DNA from: an uncultured Verrucomicrobiota bacterium
Lineage (GTDB): Bacteria > Verrucomicrobiota > Verrucomicrobiia > Limisphaerales > UBA9464
Assembly: GCA_903854475.1 (NCBI GenBank)
Contig: CAINWP010000097.1
Coordinates: forward strand, 1-57,475
Direction: 5' to 3'
DNA: 57,475 nucleotides
Position 1 is the first letter of the stretch. Every line of letters begins with the position of its first letter. A program made the translations under genes and the position numbers. Shown one piece after another: positions 14,587 to 22,523 of this stretch. The notes beneath the pieces are model-generated. The model saw only the letters and a list, made by a program, of their open reading frames with translations, was not told the DNA's origin and did no database searches.

Positions 14587-15054
14587 ATGAGTATAGAGTC
14601 AAGCGTAGACCCATCCGTCGATTGGCTGGCCCACGCCACAGAAAGGAAACGAAAACTAAACGCCCAGATTCAACAGGCATCGATCCTCCTAAAGAAGAAC
14701 CGGAGGATGCCGCCCCCGCCCCCGGTGAAGATTCCTATGCCCCCGGACCCCAAGCCGACGCCTAAACTCTCGCCCTCGGTGTTCACCAAACTGCTCGAAT
14801 ATGTCCCAATCTGGAGATCCATCCAGTTGGAGGTCTGCGACAAGTACCACGTGAACTTGAGGGATGTCCTCTCCGATATCCGGACAAAACAGTACATTAT
14901 TCCAAGGCAGGAGATGTATTATCGCATGCGTCACGAAGCGAAAATGTCCCTGTTGCACATTGGAATGCGAATGAGACGAGACCACACATCGGTGATGAAT
15001 GGAATCGAACGCCACACTAAACGTCTCGAAAAGGAAACCAAGCATGTATCATAA
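14587..15054 (+). CDS. DnaA domain IV-like DNA-binding protein
   Basis: 155 aa. The N-terminal third is basic, followed by a proline-rich linker (RMPPPPPVKIPMPPDPKPTP, about 40-59). Residues 80-145 fit the DnaA C-terminal (domain IV) helix-turn-helix: VCDKYHVNLRDVLSD, then IIPRQEMYYRMRHEAKMSL, then RDHTSVMNGIERH (131-143), the DnaA signature for DnaA-box contact. There is no AAA+ ATPase. It may mark the phage origin, block host DnaA boxes or act as a regulator. Overlaps the next gene by 11 bases. Confidence 0.85.
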   Translation: MSIESSVDPSVDWLAHATERKRKLNAQIQQASILLKKNRRMPPPPPVKIPMPPDPKPTPKLSPSVFTKLLEYVPIWRSIQLEVCDKYHVNLRDVLSDIRTKQYIIPRQEMYYRMRHEAKMSLLHIGMRMRRDHTSVMNGIERHTKRLEKETKHVS

Positions 15055-15334
15055 AGATGTCCTAAACGCCTGCATCGACACCGTGAACCAACGCGCCCAG
15101 TCCTACGGGAATGAGGACGACATGTTCGAGACGACGGCGCAGATCGCGTCCCTTCTTCTGGGCAGGGTGTTCACCAAGTACGAAATCTCCGTGGTCTTGG
15201 AATCTGTGAAGCTGGCCCGTCGCCGTTACGATCCTCTGCACGAGGACAGCTACATCGATCAGATCAATTACACTGCGTTCTCGGCGCAGTTTGCAAAGAG
15301 CGCCTTCATCGATCCCCCGGCTCAACAAGCCTAG
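15044..15334 (+). CDS. DUF6378-like small protein
   Basis: 96 aa from ATG 15044 with AAGGAA upstream. RAQSYGNEDDMFETTAQIAS ... VFTKYEISVVLESVKLARRR ... HEDSYIDQINYTAF matches the pattern of the DUF6378 family of phage proteins (RAxxYGxxxxNFxxxA ... KxAR ... HxDSxxDxxxY). The molecular role is not known to me; the layout recalls small helical nucleotide-metabolism or regulatory proteins. Confidence 0.75.
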   Translation: MYHKDVLNACIDTVNQRAQSYGNEDDMFETTAQIASLLLGRVFTKYEISVVLESVKLARRRYDPLHEDSYIDQINYTAFSAQFAKSAFIDPPAQQA

Positions 15335-15352
15335 CCAAAGCTGGAGGGTGAG

Positions 15353-15595
15353 ATGCATGAGGCAGACAGTATCTGTACCGTTGTTAGTGCATCTCCCTTC
15401 CAGTGTAGGTGGGTCACTGACATGGTCACCGAGTCCGGTCTCCGGATCCTTTGTGGTCAGCCCTGCCCGGGCACGGCAAGACCATGGTGCGCGGACCACT
15501 ACCCCCTTATCTACATCAAGAAAGGATCGAGGAATGACGACCTATCTGCCGACACTGGTGGTGGAGAACGTAACAATAAAAGGCCTCGGCGTTGA
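15353..15595 (+). CDS. GcrA C-terminal-like zinc-knuckle protein
   Basis: 80 aa from ATG 15353 with GGAGGG 5 bases upstream. Residues 17-53 read FQCRWVTDM ... ILCGQPC ... PWCADHYPLIY. This matches the C-terminal end of alphaproteobacterial GcrA (CRWP ... FCG ... PYCxxHxxxAY). The N-terminal DNA-binding HTH of GcrA is absent. GcrA's C-terminal region is reported to contact sigma70, so the protein might mimic or compete with GcrA. That is inference. The last 20 residues overlap the next gene by 62 bases and may be loosely constrained. Confidence 0.65.
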   Translation: MHEADSICTVVSASPFQCRWVTDMVTESGLRILCGQPCPGTARPWCADHYPLIYIKKGSRNDDLSADTGGGERNNKRPRR

Positions 15596-15863
15596 GTTCG
15601 TCGGGGACGTTTGCGTATTCTATGCGGGCGATGACTATGTGTGGCCCATGAACTTCGTCGGGAACCTGACCAAGCTGATAAGCGCCGACCCGAAGCCGGT
15701 CTTTGGGGAGTGGAGCAAGGGTCCGATCTTCAACAAGCTGAAGCGTATGACGTTCAGCAACAAAGAGTTCTTGGCCAGCGCCAAGATGACCGTGCGTGAC
15801 CACAAAGCCTTCATGTCAGGAGAGAAAGATGATGAACCCAGAGTTGAAGAACCTGTTGTGTGA
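15534..15863 (+). CDS. Hypothetical protein
   Basis: 109 aa from ATG 15534, preceded by GAAAGGATCGAGGA. The N-terminal half is beta-rich (LPTLVVENVTIKGLGVEFV, VCVFYAGDDYVWPMNFVG) and the C-terminal half helical and basic. The frame overlaps both neighbours. No family recognised. Confidence 0.6.
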   Translation: MTTYLPTLVVENVTIKGLGVEFVGDVCVFYAGDDYVWPMNFVGNLTKLISADPKPVFGEWSKGPIFNKLKRMTFSNKEFLASAKMTVRDHKAFMSGEKDDEPRVEEPVV

Positions 15864-15915
15864 CGTCGAGGAATACCTCGCCAAGGAAGACGGGCAGCAC
15901 CCTCGGAGGTACTGA
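15829..15915 (+). CDS. 28-aa micro-protein, short paralogue of 15987-16286
   Basis: ATG 15829 to TGA 15915, preceded by AGGAGAGAAAG. NPELKNLLCDVEEYLAKEDG followed by QHPRRY aligns with the start of the 15987 protein (SIDSLLSDIEEYFVDNSD ... YPHRY). It is therefore probably a truncated or minimal copy. Below normal gene-calling length. Confidence 0.5.
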   Translation: MMNPELKNLLCDVEEYLAKEDGQHPRRY

Positions 15916-15986
15916 GGGTGTCACACAAAAGAGGTCTTATCCCCGAGCGGATCGACCGTCCGCTCTTATCTGGAAAGGGAAGCACA

Positions 15987-16286
15987 ATGCGTCTTTCGAT
16001 TGATAGCCTGCTGTCCGATATCGAAGAGTACTTCGTTGACAATTCGGACCCATATCCCCACCGCTACAAGCGCCTCGATCCCCGTGGCCTGCTGGGCCGC
16101 GCCTACACCCTGATCGCCGAACTTGACGAGAAGGTCGTGCTGCAAGACGCAGAGGATCACCTGTTCGAGGACGATGAGGAATACGACGAAGAGTATGACC
16201 CCGAACAGGATGGCGAGGAGTACGAGGAGGAGACCGAGGAAGATGACGACAGCGAAGTCGTTGACAATGTTGACGACGTCAAGTAA
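15987..16286 (+). CDS. Small protein with a very acidic tail
   Basis: 99 aa from ATG 15987 with GGAAAGGGA. The N-terminal 50 residues are helical (LLSDIEEYF ... RGLLGRAYTLIAELDEKV). Residues 56-99 are nearly all Asp/Glu/Tyr (FEDDEEYDEEYDPEQDGEEY). Such DNA-mimic-like tails occur in phage inhibitors of DNA-binding host proteins; that role is only a possibility here. A promoter for the next gene overlaps its 3' end. Confidence 0.65.
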   Translation: MRLSIDSLLSDIEEYFVDNSDPYPHRYKRLDPRGLLGRAYTLIAELDEKVVLQDAEDHLFEDDEEYDEEYDPEQDGEEYEEETEEDDDSEVVDNVDDVK

Positions 16287-16299
16287 TCGTCAATAAAGT
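16270..16299 (+). promoter_or_regulatory. Sigma70-like promoter upstream of 16322
   Basis: TTGACG (16270-16275), 18-bp spacer, TAAAGT (16294-16299), in the context CAATAAAGTA shared with the promoter at 10651. The start point would be near 16306, giving a short leader of about 15 bases before ATG 16322. Confidence 0.6.
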
Positions 16300-16321
16300 A
16301 ACCGACGACGGGACCCGTGGA

Positions 16322-16630
16322 ATGGAAGAGACAAGCGCCTACATCCTTGATATAAAAAGGATTTTCAAACTGTCCACACAACTGGCCTCGGTCCTTGAGC
16401 TTTTGCTCGTGAAGGATATGGTCCGTTCGGACGACTTGAAGCCCCTGTTCTCCACCTTCCACGGGGAACGCCGCCACCACAACACCGACCGCATGATGGT
16501 GTATCGTTTGCGGTCGAAGCTTGCCAAGATCAAGGTGTGCATCTTCACCCAGTACGGCGAAGGGTACTTCCTAAAGGCCGCAGACAAGGCTTACCTCAAA
16601 GGGATTCTGATGGGGGTCATCGATGTCTGA
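16322..16630 (+). CDS. Winged-helix (OmpR-type) DNA-binding protein
   Basis: 102 aa. The pattern QLASVLELLLVKDMV, DRMMVYRLRSKLAKI and IFTQYGEGYFL matches the OmpR/PhoB effector winged helix (recognition helix then beta-hairpin wing GxGY). There is no receiver domain, so it is a stand-alone DNA binder, a candidate early regulator. It has its own promoter. The ribosome site is poor (CCGTGGA). Overlaps the next gene by 8 bases. Confidence 0.65.
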   Translation: MEETSAYILDIKRIFKLSTQLASVLELLLVKDMVRSDDLKPLFSTFHGERRHHNTDRMMVYRLRSKLAKIKVCIFTQYGEGYFLKAADKAYLKGILMGVIDV

Positions 16631-17210
16631 CAGGAAGACATACCTGTACCGAGTGTTTGATGGTGACAAGAACCTCATCTACGTCGGGATATCGCTCAGT
16701 TTTTTTTCACGCCTGCAACAACACAAGAAAAACTCGGTCTGGTTCGACAAAATGTCTTCGGTCACGCTGACCCAGTACATGACACGAGAAGAAGCCTTGT
16801 TCGCCGAGGCGACTGCCATCAACACCGAGAACCCGCAGATGAACATCATGCGGCCACGGTCCAAGGAGCTAGAACTGGCGCAAAAGGTTCTAGCGGACCG
16901 GAGTAGGGCTGAAAGAAAAGTCTGGGTTCAGACTGACGCTTCGAGGGATTTCCTTATAGAAAAGGTCGTGCGGTTCGAGGTTCTCTACACCCTATCGGAG
17001 GCCGCGAACGTCCTGAACCTAACCCGAAAAGCCCTAGACAAGCTCATCGAGGACAAGGGCCTTGGACATATCACCCTTCCGTTGAAGCCCGGGAAGAACG
17101 CCTACGGGCAACCGCACAAGCCGAAGATCATGGTCAGTGGTTGGCAGATCATTGACTACCTCGAGGGCTTACACACCCCCCAAACCATGGACAGAAGGAA
17201 GTCGAGATGA
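16623..17210 (+). CDS. GIY-YIG nuclease with C-terminal HTH
   Basis: 195 aa. Residues 7-75 carry a GIY-YIG fold: YRV (9-11) and YVG (20-22) strands, Arg30 in FFSRLQQH, Glu62 in FAEATAI and Asn74 in QMNIM, so the catalytic set is complete. Residues 115-190 form a helix-turn-helix (YTLSEAANVLNLTRKALDKL) with a MerR/excisionase-like look and a C-terminal strand. A freestanding homing-type or host-DNA-degrading endonuclease is possible. There is no intron or intein beside it. Confidence 0.8.
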   Translation: MSDRKTYLYRVFDGDKNLIYVGISLSFFSRLQQHKKNSVWFDKMSSVTLTQYMTREEALFAEATAINTENPQMNIMRPRSKELELAQKVLADRSRAERKVWVQTDASRDFLIEKVVRFEVLYTLSEAANVLNLTRKALDKLIEDKGLGHITLPLKPGKNAYGQPHKPKIMVSGWQIIDYLEGLHTPQTMDRRKSR

Positions 17211-17434
17211 GCAAGGACGACGACATCATCGAACTCGTTGAAGATGAGATGCCGATCTTCGATGACCCGGTTTCCCAACGCGCCTACGCCTTCGTTCATC
17301 TGGCCCAGTTCGCTGAATCCTCGAAGGACGACACGGCTAGGGATCTGACCTACACCATGATGCGCAAGGTATGCGCCTCGATCAAAACTACCTCGACCGC
17401 CGACCTAAAGGTCATCGATGGTGGGAAATCCTAA
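17207..17434 (+). CDS. Small acidic protein, end of early block 2
   Basis: 75 aa, starting within the previous stop (ATGA). Acidic N-terminus (DDDIIELVEDEMPIFDD), then a helical AYAFVHLAQFAE / TYTMMRKVCASI region. Not recognised. Its TAA overlaps the TAG of the convergent polymerase gene, so no terminator separates the two opposing operons. Confidence 0.65.
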   Translation: MSKDDDIIELVEDEMPIFDDPVSQRAYAFVHLAQFAESSKDDTARDLTYTMMRKVCASIKTTSTADLKVIDGGKS

Positions 17435-19314
17435 TCGAAAGCCTCGTCTAGGCCCTTCGTTGCCTCACCCCACGAAGGGCCTAGCTCTGCGTCTACGACA
17501 GTCGGAACGAGAAGATCGACGCCGCTCTGCATGATCTCCATGATCCGTTGGCCGTGTTCCTTGCTCTCAACGGACAGGGCCAACTCATCGTGGATCTGGA
17601 TCATCGGCAGGATGCCAGCCTCATAGAGGTCCACCATCGCCTTCTTGGTCTGGTCCGCAGCGGACCCTTGGATCAACCGGTTAAGTGCCTTGTAGGTGTA
17701 TGCCCGCTTCAGCATGGTGGTGTCGCCATAGGTCTGGCGCGCCTCCTCCTTGGGCAGACCCTTGTGAACCCCGAAGGTGGCAGGCTCCCACAGGTCGAAC
17801 CGGCAGCGGCGCCCGAGCAGGGTGCGGATGACGCCTCGGTGGTCGGCGGTCTTCGACACCCGGGTGGTCAGGTCACGGACGAAGGGGACCTTGTCGTGGT
17901 AGGTCTTGAACAGTTCCTTGGCGGCATCGATGTCGAGACCGAGCTGCTCGCCCAGCTTGTTCACCCCCATCCCGTAGAACAGGCCGAGGTTGATGGTCTT
18001 GGCCTGCTTGCGGGGGACGCCCACGATGTCGGCTGCAAGCTGGTGGAAGTCCGTGCGGGGGTCATCCCGATAGGCCTTCACAAAGCTGTCCGCTCCGCCG
18101 AGTGACAGGATCTGGGAATAGTGGACCACGATCCGAGGTTCTTGGGACGAGTAGTCGAAGCTGCCCCACTGGCACCCCTCCTCCGGAAGGAATAGGCCAC
18201 GGATCAGGGGGCTGATCTCACCGTCGCGCGCAGGAATCTGTTGAAGGTTGGGGTTTGAATAGCTGAAGCGCCCGGTCACCGTACCGCCGTCATCGGATCG
18301 AAGCTGGTGGATGTCGGCATGGATGCGCCCGTTGATCGTATGCTTAGTGATCGAATCGATGAACGTCGTGCGGGCCTTGTTCAGTTCGCGCGCCTTGACG
18401 ATAGCCTTGGCAATCGGGTGCGAATGGGTGGCCAAATAGTTCTTGGTGAAGGACGGAGCTTCGGTCTTGGCAGTGCGGGGATAAGTCAGGTTCAAAGCAT
18501 CGAAGACCTTGGCCACGGACGCCGCCGCCCAGACGTTGACGTCCACGCCAGAGGTATCTCGCACGTACTCGAGTATGCTCGACTCCTGTAGGTGCAGCTT
18601 CTTCTTGACCAGATCTGCCTTGTCAAGATCAACACGCACACCCCGGGCGCGCATGGCGAGGCAGACCTTCAGGACCCGCATCTCCAAATCGAAGATCGAG
18701 GACAGCTCCTCGGTGACGATCAGGTTCCGGAGGTGGATCCACAGGCGCAGGGTAAGGGCGGCATCCTGTTCAGCGTAGCGGCCGACGAAGTGGGCAGGCA
18801 GCTTGTGCATCTCGGCCTTGGGGTCGAGGCCCATCTCCTTCGCCGCCTCGCGCAGGGCGCGCTCGTCCTTGCGCTCCTTGAGGTAGTCGAACCCGAGGTT
18901 GTTGAGCGAATAGCTGAAGCGGTTCTCGTCGAGCAGAGGAGCAGCCACCATCGTATCGGCAATGGTCCCCTTGATCTCGACGCCCTCCCGGCGCATCCAG
19001 CCCACGTCATACATGGCGTTGTGGAAGACGTAGGTGCAGTCGGGGTTCGAGCAGACATCGGCCAGCCAGCGCAGGGCCATGCGCGCATCGAGGTTGCCGC
19101 CGTTCGCATGACGGATGGGGAAGTACCACGACGCCCCCTCCACGGCGACGGCTATGCCAATGATGTGTCCGTTGCCTGTCGCCCACCCCGCCCCTGTTTC
19201 TTTCAGGCCGGGGTCATAGGTCTCAAGATCTATCGCGATAAGCCGGGCGTCGGACAAATCCGGGAAGCTGTCCGGCATCACCCATTCTGTCTCGTGCGTG
19301 TACTGGAATGACAT
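17431..19314 (-). CDS. Family A DNA polymerase with 3'-5' exonuclease
   Basis: 627 aa replicative polymerase. The exonuclease domain is intact: ExoI AIDLE (D29, E31), ExoII FHNAMYD (N99, D103), ExoIII YAEQD (Y180, D184). In the polymerase domain, motif A is FDYSSQEPRI (D387), motif B RKQAKTINLGLFYG (435-448) and motif C QIHDEL (H575, D576, E577). The residue equivalent to E. coli Pol I Phe762 is Leu443. There is no 5'-3' exonuclease domain. GAAGGTGAG precedes ATG 19314. Last gene of the replication operon, after primase and helicase. Confidence 0.95.
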   Translation of the reverse strand: MSFQYTHETEWVMPDSFPDLSDARLIAIDLETYDPGLKETGAGWATGNGHIIGIAVAVEGASWYFPIRHANGGNLDARMALRWLADVCSNPDCTYVFHNAMYDVGWMRREGVEIKGTIADTMVAAPLLDENRFSYSLNNLGFDYLKERKDERALREAAKEMGLDPKAEMHKLPAHFVGRYAEQDAALTLRLWIHLRNLIVTEELSSIFDLEMRVLKVCLAMRARGVRVDLDKADLVKKKLHLQESSILEYVRDTSGVDVNVWAAASVAKVFDALNLTYPRTAKTEAPSFTKNYLATHSHPIAKAIVKARELNKARTTFIDSITKHTINGRIHADIHQLRSDDGGTVTGRFSYSNPNLQQIPARDGEISPLIRGLFLPEEGCQWGSFDYSSQEPRIVVHYSQILSLGGADSFVKAYRDDPRTDFHQLAADIVGVPRKQAKTINLGLFYGMGVNKLGEQLGLDIDAAKELFKTYHDKVPFVRDLTTRVSKTADHRGVIRTLLGRRCRFDLWEPATFGVHKGLPKEEARQTYGDTTMLKRAYTYKALNRLIQGSAADQTKKAMVDLYEAGILPMIQIHDELALSVESKEHGQRIMEIMQSGVDLLVPTVVDAELGPSWGEATKGLDEAFD

Positions 19315-19441
19315 TGCTCACCTTCATAGATTGTCGGCAGGAACAGAACGGCCATGCGTTCCTCACTTTACGCAGTGTCGTTACGGCATCATCCTTGCCA
19401 CAGGCGCAGGCAATATATACCTCACGGTCCGGATTGCTCAT
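19223..19441 (-). CDS. Small Cys-rich protein overlapping the polymerase start
   Basis: 72 aa from ATG 19441, which overlaps the helicase stop (ATGA). CACGKDDAVTTL ... WPFCSCRQSM offers four cysteines for a zinc ribbon. The 3' half overlaps the first 92 bases of the polymerase gene in another frame and looks like a shadow of it, so the functional part may be the first 40 residues. The start coupling supports translation. Confidence 0.45.
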   Translation of the reverse strand: MSNPDREVYIACACGKDDAVTTLRKVRNAWPFCSCRQSMKVSNVIPVHARDRMGDAGQLPGFVRRPAYRDRS

Positions 19442-20949
19442 ATTAAAGGGAAGCCCCTAGAGTTCATCGGATGAATCAAGTGGAGTTCTTTCTTCGCGCG
19501 TGTCAGGCCGACGTAGAATACACGCTTCTCGTCGTCTAGTTCAGTCCTAGTTGCATTGCCCCCCGTGATCCGCTGTGGGCAATCGGTGAGAAGCAAGACG
19601 TTAGTTGCCTCGGCACCCTTTGCAGAATGGATAGTTGAGATCCGGATGCGTGGTTCTTTGGTGAGGTCTTCGCCTCGGCGCATGCAAGCCTTGTAGTAGA
19701 TCACTTCGTTTTCGGGGATCGCAGCAAGGGCCTCGGTCCACGGTTCGTCCGTGACCAACCCATGGTCCATCTTCAATGCCTCAATGTTCAGCAGCGTATC
19801 CTCAGGGATATCGGGCAGCGTCTTATGCCCCCGCAGAACTTGCTTGTTGAGGACCATGTACTTGTAGACGTAGCGAACGTCCTTTGCGGTGATGCTTTCC
19901 CCGCGCCTCAGGGCCTCCCAGAGCTGGATCGCAGCCACGCACTGGTGGCTCATGTCCTTGGACAAACTAAACGAGTACAGCAGGCCTCTCTGCCTCACCT
20001 CGGCCTCAAGCCTCTTGGCATCCCTGCGGGTGCGAGCGAGCAGCAACCAGTCCTCGTTGTCGAGGTTGACCTCTTCGCTGTGCCGGTGGCGGAAAATCGA
20101 GCCGCTCTCCGGGCGGGGAAGAAACTCCTTCTTCCTGCGGTTGTGGATGCTTTGGATCAACCGCTGGCTCATGCTGTGGTGCAGGGCAGGGATGCGGTAG
20201 CTCTGGCCGAGGACCTCGCTCGTCGTGTTCAGGCGGATGAAGTACTCGACATCGGCTCCAGCCCACCTATAGATGGCCTGATCATCGTCGCCTGCTAACA
20301 CCATTTCCTTGCTGCGCTTGGCAATCTGGTGGACCATGGCCCACTGTATGGGAGACAGATCCTGTACCTCATCGATGAACACGACATCGAACTGGGGGGA
20401 CAGCTCACGGGCAAGGAAGATCTCCAGCATGTCGGTGAAGTCGTAGAGGTTATGTGCTTTCTTGAAGGCCCGTAGGCCACGGTCCACGTACTCGACCTTC
20501 GAGAAATTTGTAGTGAGGGAGACGGGAGACTTATTATAGACCATGCGCAGGGGGATCATGCAGATGCGGGACATGTTGATGATCTCAAGGAAGCGGTCGC
20601 CCATCCCGTACTCTTGGTACGGGCCTTCCTCCATCGGGCGCGTCTCGATGAACGACCCTATGTGCAGCCAATCCGCACACTCTTGGTAATGAGAAAGGGT
20701 CATCACGTCCTTGCGGTCGATCCCCGCCCGGTGCATGGCGAGGCTATGCAGGGTACGAAAGTAAGGGAGGTCCTTGTAGGACAGGTGGAACCTCTTGACG
20801 GCGCGGGTGATCGCCTCCTCCGCAGCGCGCTTGGTGAAGGAGAAGTACCCGATCCTGTCGGGCGGGACGCCACGGTCCATGGCCTGTTCGACCATGGTGA
20901 GGAGGCGGGTAGTCTTGCCGGTTCCCGGAGGGCCAAGGATGATGTGCAT
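19438..20949 (-). CDS. UvrD/Rep-like superfamily 1 helicase
   Basis: 503 aa, shorter than cellular UvrD (about 720). Motif I GPPGTGKT (6-13), Ia FSFTKRAAEEA, II FIDEVQD (191-197), III LAGDDDQAIYRWAGA (218-231), IV LGQSYRIP, V STIHSAKGAEA and VI FYVGLTRAKK are all present, so it should be an active 3'-5' DNA helicase. The reduced 1B/2B regions fit phage forms. It lies directly between primase and polymerase (TGATG and ATGA overlaps). No DnaB- or T7 gp4-type helicase is seen, so this is the best candidate for fork unwinding. Confidence 0.93.
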   Translation of the reverse strand: MHIILGPPGTGKTTRLLTMVEQAMDRGVPPDRIGYFSFTKRAAEEAITRAVKRFHLSYKDLPYFRTLHSLAMHRAGIDRKDVMTLSHYQECADWLHIGSFIETRPMEEGPYQEYGMGDRFLEIINMSRICMIPLRMVYNKSPVSLTTNFSKVEYVDRGLRAFKKAHNLYDFTDMLEIFLARELSPQFDVVFIDEVQDLSPIQWAMVHQIAKRSKEMVLAGDDDQAIYRWAGADVEYFIRLNTTSEVLGQSYRIPALHHSMSQRLIQSIHNRRKKEFLPRPESGSIFRHRHSEEVNLDNEDWLLLARTRRDAKRLEAEVRQRGLLYSFSLSKDMSHQCVAAIQLWEALRRGESITAKDVRYVYKYMVLNKQVLRGHKTLPDIPEDTLLNIEALKMDHGLVTDEPWTEALAAIPENEVIYYKACMRRGEDLTKEPRIRISTIHSAKGAEATNVLLLTDCPQRITGGNATRTELDDEKRVFYVGLTRAKKELHLIHPMNSRGFPLI

Positions 20950-22472
20950 CAGAACGGATCCACAATGTTGAGGGCCGGGAGATCAAGCTTGATGTCCTCG
21001 ACGCCTTGGAAGTAGGACTGTGGCAGGAACCACAGGTGGGCGGTCTTGCCCTTGATCCGCCAGTCAACCTTCTCTGCCTTGAGTTCTTTAAGGCGCAGGC
21101 CCAACTGGACGTTGTTGTACTTGATGAAGGCGTTGGCTTTCAGATGCTTCTGTAGATCGCGCAGTTGGAAGTAGACGTGTTCGTCCACCCACACGGCGAT
21201 GCCTTGCAGGATCTCCTCACGCTCGACGCCGCGCGCACGGTCGCAACAAAAGGACATGAGGAGTTCTTCGAACTCGCCTCTGGCAGTGGCCTCTGGCGGG
21301 ACCTCGATGATGGTGAGCGAGGCAAGCAGAGTCTGCATGCGCGCGGACCACGCCTTCTCGCTCATAGTCTTGGGGTACAGGTTGATCTGGTTCAGGCAGT
21401 CCTTCTGGAATTGCTTCTGCATGACGAGGCTTTCTGTCGCCAACTCCACGCGCTTGCCGTCCACGTCCATGATCCAGACAGGCGGGTCGCCATTGATCTT
21501 GGTCAGTGAGCCAAGGTCATTGGACTTCTGCCCGGGGCCGATCCCGAACTTGCGGCCAATGCAGACTTCCTTGTTGCAGTAGCTGGCGATGGGCTGGTCA
21601 TCGCACTTGTAGAAGTATTCCTTCTTCGATAGCTGGGAGATGATGATCTCCACCTCTTTGTCGAAGAGCGGGGGGATCATCAGGGTCTGGTTGTAGTGAC
21701 GGACACGCTCCTCCCATTTGTCGGGTGAAGCCATACGCGCATAGACACCGAGGTTGAAGAGCGCATTGTTGCGACCACCTTCACCGAAGCCCTGTGCTGC
21801 CAGTTGCTGTAGGCATGGTGGTCCCTTTGGAAGAACCTCCTCGGCCTTCTTAGGTGCCGTTTCATAATCGAGAAAAGCATCTGGTGATACCGCTCGACCT
21901 TCGGCGAACAGGACAAACTCTTCTGGACCAAGGCTTTCTCCCTTGTCGTTGTAACCGTATCGCGTAGTCCGTGTGCCTGCGAAGTAAGGCATGTTGAGGA
22001 AGTTGCCGGTGTCGCCCCGGTCAACAAGGATCTCTTGCTGTTTAGGGAACACCTCTGATCCAGCGTAGCCAAGGAGCGCGGCCATCGAGACAAGCTTTGG
22101 TTGCAAATCCGCAGCGGGCAACTCTTCGGTGAAGAAAAAGTACAGGTGAGCGCCCCCTGATTTGGAGCGGCAAACGACACCCGGCAGTTGGTGCTTTTCG
22201 ACCTGACGGATCAAGGCGGAGTGGTCTAAGTTGTAGACGTCAATATCGATGGCCCCCCAATGACACTTGTTGTTATCCTTGATAGGGATGATGCCAAGCC
22301 CTGTGCCCCCGGCCAGATGCTCAGTCCAATGGTTCACGGTCGGCGGATCACGGAGGATGCGCGCCTGACCCTGTTTCTTCCCATCACGTTGGCGGTCGTT
22401 CTGAACATTGAATGTTCCGTGCGCCCGTCCATTGCCCGTGAACAGCGTAAAGTATCTCTGTGCAAGGTCCAT
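20949..22472 (-). CDS. Archaeo-eukaryotic-type primase (AEP)
   Basis: 507 aa. The AEP catalytic core shows WGAIDIDVY (D76, D78), CRSKSGGAHLYFF (Ser105, His109) and ILVDRGDTGNFLNMPYFAG, the three AEP motifs; the style resembles the TOTE/phage AEP family. FGEGGRNNALFNLGVYARM (after about residue 230) resembles a PriCT region. CDDQPIASYCNKEVCIGRKF adds four cysteines, possibly zinc-binding, as in priming helicase-primases. It should make primers and perhaps polymerise dNTPs. A terminator lies just upstream, setting expression below that of the SSB. Confidence 0.88.
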   Translation of the reverse strand: MDLAQRYFTLFTGNGRAHGTFNVQNDRQRDGKKQGQARILRDPPTVNHWTEHLAGGTGLGIIPIKDNNKCHWGAIDIDVYNLDHSALIRQVEKHQLPGVVCRSKSGGAHLYFFFTEELPAADLQPKLVSMAALLGYAGSEVFPKQQEILVDRGDTGNFLNMPYFAGTRTTRYGYNDKGESLGPEEFVLFAEGRAVSPDAFLDYETAPKKAEEVLPKGPPCLQQLAAQGFGEGGRNNALFNLGVYARMASPDKWEERVRHYNQTLMIPPLFDKEVEIIISQLSKKEYFYKCDDQPIASYCNKEVCIGRKFGIGPGQKSNDLGSLTKINGDPPVWIMDVDGKRVELATESLVMQKQFQKDCLNQINLYPKTMSEKAWSARMQTLLASLTIIEVPPEATARGEFEELLMSFCCDRARGVEREEILQGIAVWVDEHVYFQLRDLQKHLKANAFIKYNNVQLGLRLKELKAEKVDWRIKGKTAHLWFLPQSYFQGVEDIKLDLPALNIVDPF

Positions 22473-22487
22473 TCTTCGGCCTCAATT

Positions 22488-22514
22488 AAAAGGGGGACCA
22501 ACCTGTGGTCCCCC
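22488..22514 (-). terminator. Intrinsic terminator between SSB-like and primase genes
   Basis: On the minus strand, GGGGGACC-acaggtt-GGTCCCCC (8-bp stem, 22514-22492) is followed by TTTTAATTG. It stands inside the replication operon with no visible new promoter after it, so partial read-through probably sets the SSB:primase ratio. Confidence 0.88.
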
Positions 22515-22523
22515 GGTATGCCA

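Noticed and set aside
16623-17210. Homing endonuclease within an intron or intein
   Set aside because: The GIY-YIG gene is free-standing in an early operon and neighbouring genes are not interrupted.
18592-19311. 239-codon plus-strand open frame opposite the polymerase gene
   Set aside because: It lies wholly antisense to a polymerase with intact motifs; its composition (Leu/Val/Gly/Arg) is that expected from the complementary frame of a GC-rich gene.
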